Positions 57,241 to 64,000 of a stretch of 64,000 nucleotides of DNA are shown piece after piece. Both the position numbers and the translations under genes were made by a program. The notes beneath the pieces were generated by a model, which worked only from the letters and a program-made list of their open reading frames with translations, had not been told where the DNA came from and did not search any database. Each line of letters opens with the position of its first letter. The first letter of the stretch is position 1. The stretch comes from Theobroma cacao (taxonomy: Eukaryota > Streptophyta > Magnoliopsida > Malvales > Malvaceae), in NCBI RefSeq assembly GCF_000208745.1, contig NC_030859.1:7611922-7675921 (forward strand). Reading direction: 5' to 3'.

Positions 57241-57990
57241 GAAAGTTGACTTTTGCACAATTCTAATGGCAAATGTGCTTGGCTTGCTTGTATTGAATAG
57301 CCAAATGCTCAAGGAGCTTAGAAATACATCAAATATCAAGTGTCTATGGTAAACAATATTGAAAGCAATGGTGGCTCTCTAAGAGCTTGAACAAATAGCT
57401 ATGATACTTAAGAATTAAAAGAAAATGTTAAGGGCTTGAAGATTTGAATTTGAGTTTTTAAATTGAGCTTTGTGCTGTTGAGTTATGTTGTGTGTTTCTT
57501 GAATTGGATAGTGCCTTCTTCTATTTATGGGTATTTTTGCCAATTGTAAGTTCTCTTCCAATAGCAATTAACAACTTGAATTTTGGCGCAAAAAGATTTC
57601 CTTTCCCTTCCTTTCTCAAATGTCTTCTATTATAGATCAATAAAAAGTTTTAAAAACAATATTTTGACTGCATACTCTTAATCTTTTAATGTACGACAAA
57701 AACAACAATAAAACATTCTTACAAGTTACAAATCAAATTTTTTGTTTCAATGTTTTTAGAATAAAACAAAATCGAATCCAAACATAAAAAAAAATATGAA
57801 ACCTCTCCCAACCGATACTTATAATTACTTCATCTGATTTTCCCTTTCTATAGATGTCCAATAAGAACCAAAGTAGTATAAAGTTGTGTGTGAAGCTAAA
57901 AGGTACATTGCTACCTTAGTGTAATAAAATGTATGTTGAACAAACAATACTACAAGGTAATAATAGATAATTATTTTATGGGCTTGTCTA
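57241..57990. other. Duplicated non-coding flank (paralogue of 5455-6194)
   Basis: Matches 5455-6194 along its length; lies between the intact gene and the minus-strand kinase relic. No gene seen. Confidence 0.75.
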
Positions 57991-58680
57991 CTACTTCTTA
58001 TTAACATGATCTTTTGACATTTCGAGAGAAAAGAGCAAATGTTTAGAAGGCATTTTCAAAAGGTCAACTTCACTTTGAAGCATCTCAAGGACATTGCTCA
58101 TTGAAGAGAAACAAATGGGCTTCATCTGTATGCACCAAAGAGCAACTATTACCATTTTCCTCGCAATTTTCTTTTCATCATCTATAACATCACCCAAGTC
58201 TACTTTTCCACCTTGATCAAAGTGGTCATAAATCCAAGAAGGGAAGTATATTTGACTTGACTGTTCAACTGAAACATTCAATTTTTTCCTTCTTCCCACC
58301 ATTCCCATCAATAACATTCCAAAGTGTAAACATTAGCTTTATATGAGATGCCACCTAGGAATTTGTGGAATAATTCAAGAGCAATATATCCTAATGTACC
58401 TCGAGCTATAGTAACAGACACAATACTCTCATTTACAGGATATAATTTTGCAAGTTCAAAATCTGAAATTTTTGGGATAAATTTTTTGTTTAAAAGAATG
58501 TTGTGTGGCTTGATATCAAAATGTAAAATTTGCATTTCACATCCTTGATGCAAGTATTCGATTCCACGAGCCACTCCAAGAACAATCTCTAACATTTGTT
58601 CCCAATTTAAAAAAATGTTATTGTCTCTAGCAAATATGATTTTATCCAAAGATCCATTTGGCATGAAGTAATATACAAGA
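57991..58680 (-). pseudogene. Receptor-like kinase relic, copy 2, C-terminal part
   Basis: Minus strand. 58664-58308 holds [32 protein letters not shown], then ISDFELAKL (DFG changed to DFE) and GYIALELF (APE changed to ALE). 58317-57991 holds the lower lobe and C-terminus, joined by a frameshift near 58315. Loss of the DFG glycine and the frameshift rule out activity. Solo LTR D interrupts the kinase at CAAGA (58676-58680), and the N-terminal part continues at 61716. Paralogue of 6195-7262. Confidence 0.88.
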
Positions 58681-61600
58681 TGTCAAGCTCGACCTTATAA
58701 AATACTTGCTATGTCATTCATGTGATTGACAATATGCTTGCATATTAGGAAAGCCTCGAAAAATCATCAAAAGTCGATATTGTACCAAATGGTACTATTA
58801 AGTTGAATTAAGCCTCGAACTAGTCTAAATAGAGATCTTAAGATGAAATTGAGAATTTTAAAACCCAGAATGACTTAAAATGATGATTTGGAGTTCGAGG
58901 GTTGAATTGGAGTCAATTTGAAATTTTCATGATTCGGGGGTAAAATGGTCATTTTGCAACTCGAGGTTAAGACATGAGTGTTGGATGAAATTTTTGACTA
59001 AGATTGATCATTTGGAGTATAATTTGAGTTTGAAAAGTGAAAAATTTTAATTCCAGCATTTTTTGAGCATAAAGGGCAAAATAGTCATTTTGCTACCCTA
59101 GGGGCAAAATTGTAATTTTACACACCCAACACTTGTCCAGCATATGGAATTTATCCAAAATTATCATGGATAATTGAAGAAATTTATATGGTGGAGAGAG
59201 AAAGCTTAATAGTTAAGAAATTAAAAATGGACCAATGGTAAGGTGACACATGGTAAATTTTTGTCCATTAATTATTTAGCTTAAAAATCAGCACAAATCA
59301 GCCCATTTTCTCTTCATTATGGCCGGCCATAGTAAGAACAAAGGAAGGAAAAGAAAGAACAAACCCAAGGAGGAAAAATTGAAGAAAAAGTGTGGGATTT
59401 CAAGGGATTAAGCTAATAAAGGTAAAATTTTGTGATTTTATCTTGTGATTTACATTACCCATGCTTTCTTTTTCATTTTTCATGCTTAGAACTCAAGTTT
59501 GCATGATGAACCCATGCTGGTCGAATTTGAGAGGAGAGGTTTTGAGCATTGACTTTGCTAGATTTCAAGCTAATTAAGTGTTTTTGGTTGTTTGGTAATG
59601 GAAAGTATAAAAATCTAGCAAGGAATCACTTTGTTCTTCACAAACCCACAAGAGGCCGAATTTTCTAGGGAGGATATTGAGGCTGAAATTGATGATATTT
59701 CATGATATTTTGGTGATATTTAATGATTGGTGAGGCTAGAAATTTAATGGAAAATTTTAGCATGAAAATTTGAATTTTTACCTAATGTATAGACATGTGC
59801 GATTTATGATTCGGACCAATAAATTGAATCATATTCACAATCATTGAAGTATTTTAAGTATAATTGGAGTGTAGAAAGTGAAAGAAATTGATTTGGAGTT
59901 AAATTGGAGGTTTTAGCCAATTACACCGAGAATAGTACGAATTAGGTCGAATACCGTATTTAAACGGCTATTCGGACATTTTGCATCACATTTCGTGCAT
60001 TCATATAGATTTATAGAGCCTGAAATAGTTTATGATAATTTGACACAATTTATTGAAATTCGTGTCATGTATGATGTATAGGTGGTGAGCCCTCTAACAA
60101 GGGTAAAGAGATTGTGCTCGAAGACCAGGAATAAGAGTATATCGAACTCCTAGTACAGTGAGTAACCTTACTATCGTCTTAATTATCTAAAGTGAATTTT
60201 TATCCGATTTTGTGATTTTATGAAAAATGAGGTTAAATGATAAATTTTTGGTTTCATAAACAAACTGTGATTAAATGAAATGATTTTATAAATTGTCTTG
60301 AAATTTAATGATGGCTTTGAAAATAGAGTAATTGGAGATTGTGTTCATGTGTTGTAAATTCATGGTTTGAATCGAATGGCTTATGACAATAGTTGCATGA
60401 ATGGCTGAATTGGTATTTCTGTTGAAATATATGAACTGTGTATTTAGCCTTGAAAGGCTGTGAATTACAATAATTGCCATGTCATGCTATTGCAAATTTT
60501 ATTGAATTGGTGGATTATATATTAATTAATCACTGCAGTAGGGGGTTTCTGTGGACCAGCCTTTTAGAGGGGCACGGTAAACCACATTATTTCTTACCTC
60601 GATCGTAGAGGCGCATAGGATATCTCCTGAGGTAAAGTTTAGGGTTCACTTGACACTAAACCACCACGTGAAGGAGAACTCAGCCAACGCCAAAGAACAA
60701 CTGTGATGTCCAACGAAAAATGTGTTTGATGCGAAATATGAATTTTTAACAGCCTTGGCGGACTTGGTTGGATGCCCGACGCAAAGTATCACCGAGTATG
60801 AGTTTTGGCACGAGCCAAAGTTTTAAGAAATTCATAAGCAATGTTGATTACTCGATTTATATGAATTGATTTTATTTGATTGAAATCAGTTGAAAGGTAA
60901 TGAAATTACAGTATGATGACTTATTTTAATTGTCTCCATTTACTCTATATGAATTGATTTTATTTGATTGAAATCAGTTGAAAGGTAATGAAATTACAGT
61001 ATGATGACTTATTTTAATTGTCTCCATTTACTCGACTTTAGATGGTATCTGTTTACTCACTAAGATTTTATAATCTCACCACCCTCCTTTTCAACCATTT
61101 CAGGCCTGAGGTAGCCTGTGGATAGCAGATATCGTCAGGGATTATAGTCGACTTTACTACAAAAACTGTAGGTTTACTGCCTTTGTACACTTTTGTTCCT
61201 TGTGAGCCCACGAGTCACTGTAAAGTAAATTTCATATCCCAATTATCTGTATTATAGTACGTATGAATTTATTTAGCTTTTACATTACAAAAATTATTTA
61301 CCGATGACTCTATAAATATTGTTTTACAAGAAATTAGAATATTTTATTGAATATTTTTATTTTATTCAAATAGTTGCAATAGCATTTTTAATAAATTTTT
61401 TAGACACCCAAATTTATTTTTAAATAATGAAATATGTGTTTTCACTTATTTACTATATTTTTAGTTGGGTTCGGAAAATTACGAGGAAAAATGACGAAAA
61501 CGCCCCTATGAGGCGAAAATTATTTTTCCACGGTTTTGAAGGGGAAAAAGCTTAAAATTCTTTAAAAACCAGGTTTGGCAATGATTACTCACAGGGGAGA

Positions 61601-61715
61601 TGAGAAAAATGGTACTAAAGCCTTACGGGGTTCCGGTTGGTATTTTGGGCAGTGAATGTCTATCGAGACGTCGCGGTGGTTGTCACGGGCTTGAGGGGAG
61701 TACCGGGTCATGACA
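58681..61715 (+). mobile_element. Solo LTR D, 3.0 kb, in kinase relic copy 2
   Basis: Starts TGTCAAGCTCGACC and ends GGGTCATGACA, with target duplication CAAGA at 58676-58680 and 61716-61720. The uninterrupted paralogue (around 6880) shows the pre-insertion state. Conserved marks: GGTAAA at 59421, GTGAGTAA at 60158, GC-rich block about 60540-60800, TTTCAGG at 61098. A ~72-bp tandem duplication lies at about 60870-61020. No coding region. Confidence 0.9.
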
Positions 61716-62105
61716 CAAGAGCTTGTTTTGATCCTTCCACACAAAATCCAATAAGTCATGCCACATTAACATGATGAATCCTATCAATGGTAGCTATTTC
61801 ATTAATGAAATCATTGCTCTTACCTTTTGACTTTCTCAATAATTTTATTGCAACAAGGTGACCACTTTGAAGCTTTCCTTTGAACACTAATCCATAACCT
61901 CCTTAACCAAGTTTATCTTTAAATCCTTGAGTCATTTTTTTTAATTTAAGAATAAGAGTACCGAATTGGCACGAAACTATTTTGACTTTGAAGGAATTTT
62001 TCAATGATATCATCAATGGACAGATGTCTCTTTTGTAATTTATACGTGACAAGTGCAACCAAGCATAATGTTCCCAGCAAAACTCTTACCAAGATAATTC
62101 CTCCT
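61716..62105 (-). pseudogene. Receptor-like kinase relic, copy 2, N-terminal part
   Basis: Minus-strand membrane segment and juxtamembrane (about 62100-61950; LCLVALVTYKLQ, then IEKFLQSQNSFVPIRYSYS), a broken G-loop and Lys region (61930-61780), then [10 protein letters not shown] up to the insertion site of solo LTR D. Stops and shifts occur throughout. No ectodomain exon is present beyond 62105. Confidence 0.8.
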
Positions 62106-62177
62106 TCAAAAAAATATATTATAAAAAGAAGAGCACATTAGAAACAAAAAGGGGAAAGGTATCAAGAATATTGCACA

Positions 62178-62383
62178 TGATAGTCATGTGCTTAGAAGAA
62201 TTAGTTCATTAGTTAGTTAGTTAGTCAGCCAATTATGATTTTAGTTAATTAAATTAAGTTGAAGTCAATCTTGTATTCAAATTTTCTAGTTTGTTTTTGA
62301 AAAGTATATATAAATTGCCTTGTAATCATTTGTTGAAATAACAAGAATCAATTTAATTTTTTTCTATTCCTCAATCGTTTACA
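62178..62383 (+). mobile_element. Copia 5' LTR, paralogue of 7337-7551
   Basis: Similar along its length to 7337-7551, including the TTAG-repeat tract and the CGTTTACA end, followed by a primer site with one mismatch (TGGTATCAAAGC, 62384-62395). Its 5' border is estimated. Confidence 0.65.
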
Positions 62384-63137
62384 TGGTATCAAAGCAATTC
62401 GATTAAGGTTCTTGCTATGATTCTTCCAAATTTCCAGCCTTTATCCTTTATTCAAAATTGAATTCACAATTCCATAATTCCATCATTTTATAATACGGTT
62501 CATACTCAACTCACAGCTTCAATCAAACAAGTTAAGTCAGATAATGATTTAGAGTTTAATCCTTTTGAATTTATTTCTTCTAAAAGCATTTTGAATTATC
62601 CACCTAAATAAAATGGTGTTGTTGATAGTAAACGCTAGCATTTATTGGTTGTGGCTAGATCTTTTTTGTTACAGTCTTCTTTGCTTGTAAAATTGTTGGA
62701 AAATTTTGTATCAGTGATAGCCTACATTATTAATAAAACACCATATGAAATATTGTTTCACAAAACCCATTTTATTAATTACTTCTTAAAGTCTTTAGCT
62801 GTTTATGCTTAACATCAACCCTATCTCATAACAAAAAGAAATTTATCCTATGGGAAAATTGTGTGTATTCATAAAATATCTCATTGGCATAAAAGAGTCT
62901 ACACTTTATGATTTGATTACGCAGAGGTCCTTCATTTCTAGGGATGTTGTATTTCGTAAAAGTAATGTTCCATTTTAAAACTTGAAACATGACTTTAAAA
63001 ATCTTATTACTATCTTTACAGTACTTAATTTTAGTTCTAATGATTGTCTTTATGAATTTCATATTTTTCCAACACTTGTTTCTCATAATTTCAATTTTCA
63101 ATGACACATCACCTTCCTTAGTTTCTAAATCCCCTAA
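62384..63137 (+). pseudogene. Ty1-copia integrase relic, paralogue of 7552-8336
   Basis: Plus-strand frames show AAYIINKTPYE at about 62722-62755, then FHKTHFINYLK and TQRSFISRDVMF (about 62915-62955), with frameshifts. It ends at the TGTCATGAGCC start of the next LTR. Shared junctions with 7552-8336 show both came from one duplicated block. Confidence 0.75.
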
Positions 63138-63714
63138 TGTCATGAGCCAACATTATATAGGGCTATGACAGGGTAGAATTCTCTAGGGGACCAAGTCCAT
63201 TGTACTTTTAGGGGAGATGTCCCTCTTTTACATATTGTAATAGCACTTGGTGGCATCTTTGGAAATGCTTGTTAAGTCTTTAGGGGAAGACCTTTTAGGG
63301 AAGGAATGTCCTCATCTCACGCCTTGTAACGGCTTTTAGTGATATACTTGTAAAATCTTGTAACTTTTTTATTAATAGTGAGCAGTTGACAGATTATTGG
63401 GCTAACTCACTAATAAAGGTATATTTGTAGCAAACCATTTAGGGCTCCCTTTATGGTTCGATGATGGAGTGTCTTGGTCCCTTTGTACTTATCTTGATAT
63501 TAATAAAACATTTTCTATATGTGGCTCCAATGGTTGTGTACATTTCCTTCGTTATGCCCTATGATTTTAATATTGTGTTTCCTTAAACTAATTTGTGGCT
63601 ATTATTGATATTTGCTTAAATATAAACAAGTTATTGATTAGCTTGTGTGGAAGCATCCATCCAAGCATTGCACGGACTATTGCATACTTACATGAAAAAG
63701 TGTAGTTCGTGATA
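63138..63714 (+). mobile_element. Ty3-gypsy 5' LTR
   Basis: About 577 bp starting TGTCATGAGCC and ending GTTCGTGATA, followed by TTGGTATTAGAGC, one base off the usual tRNA-iMet primer site. A polyadenylation-type AATAAAAC lies near 63502. The target duplication cannot be checked because the element runs off the window. Confidence 0.65.
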
Positions 63715-63760
63715 GTTGGTATTAGAGCATGAGTGAGACATGCTAAGTGAAAAAGCAAAC

Positions 63761-64000
63761 ATGGTAACTACACGGAATGCACTAGAAGACCCTCAAAGAA
63801 TTAATGAGTTAAAGGTCATGGTGGTCACAATAAAAGTTCAGATGGTTCCGCATGAGTGGATAGATGAAATTGAGACAGTCTAACGGGAATTGTCTAAGAT
63901 GAGAAATACTCTGAGTGATGAGATCAATGATGCATTGAGCACTCTTCAAAACGAGTTTGGAGAATTAAAAGCTCAAGTAAATCTCTTAATTATTGTTGTA
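63761..64000 (+). pseudogene. Gypsy gag N-terminus (partial)
   Basis: ATG at 63761 opens MVTTRNALEDPQ, followed by a coiled-coil-like acidic region (MRNTLSDEINDALSTLQNE) typical of the first part of plant gypsy gag. A TAA at about 63881 interrupts it. The rest lies beyond the window. Confidence 0.6.

Overview
The window is a piece of a eudicot plant nuclear genome. The evidence is the dense, nested plant retrotransposons with tRNA-iMet-type primer sites, a Mutator-like DNA transposon, a plant LINE, plant mobile domain remains, and receptor kinase genes of the Lr10/LRK10L type with spliced exons. I cannot name the species from sequence alone. Only one gene looks intact: a rust-resistance-kinase-like receptor kinase at 53376-56752 (+). 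Almost everything else is transposon sequence or decayed copies of the kinase family.

Layout. 1-840: fragment of a 3-kb LTR family (minus). 830-2990: broken plant mobile domain gene (minus) with a 477-bp internal tandem duplication. 3.0-4.3 kb: AT-rich spacer. 4328-5239: LTR-like repeat. 5262-7262: kinase relics on both strands. 7337-31415: a nest of retroelements. The base is an old Ty1-copia element (7337-8336, resuming at 28769-31415). Inside it sits a minus-strand Ty3-gypsy fragment. Inside that are a 3-kb solo LTR (8706-11742) and a complete Sirevirus-type copia element with 1.1-kb LTRs (12566-28584). The Sirevirus is itself broken by two more 3-kb solo LTRs (17366-20260 and 22374-25252). 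A TRIM-like miniature element (30336-31239) sits in the RNase H region of the base copia. Every one of these insertions, except the gypsy fragment, has a 5-bp target duplication readable in the sequence.

32603-39048: nearly full-length, decayed LINE (minus). 40190-40560: relic of an LRK10L extracellular domain. About 41336-53199: a large Mutator-like element with a MURA transposase (+) facing a Ulp1-type protease gene with a DUF1985-like region (minus). It has degenerate inverted ends and at least four kinds of tandem array that share the short motif GCGTGTCAC. Its right end lies about 180 bp upstream of the intact receptor kinase start codon. 57241-63137: kinase relic and copia relic that are a paralogous copy of 5455-8336, split by a fourth 3-kb solo LTR (58681-61715). 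63138-64000: LTR and gag start of another gypsy element, running off the window.

The intact kinase has a signal peptide, a GUB_WAK-type cysteine-rich ectodomain, a 27-nt micro-exon before the membrane segment and a non-RD kinase domain, as expected of a cell-surface immune or cell-wall-sensing receptor. Fragments at 5.3, 6.2-7.3, 40.2-40.6 and 58-62 kb show that this locus was a small receptor kinase cluster before transposons expanded it. Two single-N positions (10499 and 52626) and a 553-N gap (22667-23219) mark assembly joins. Both single Ns join near-identical equal-length repeats and probably mark false duplications.
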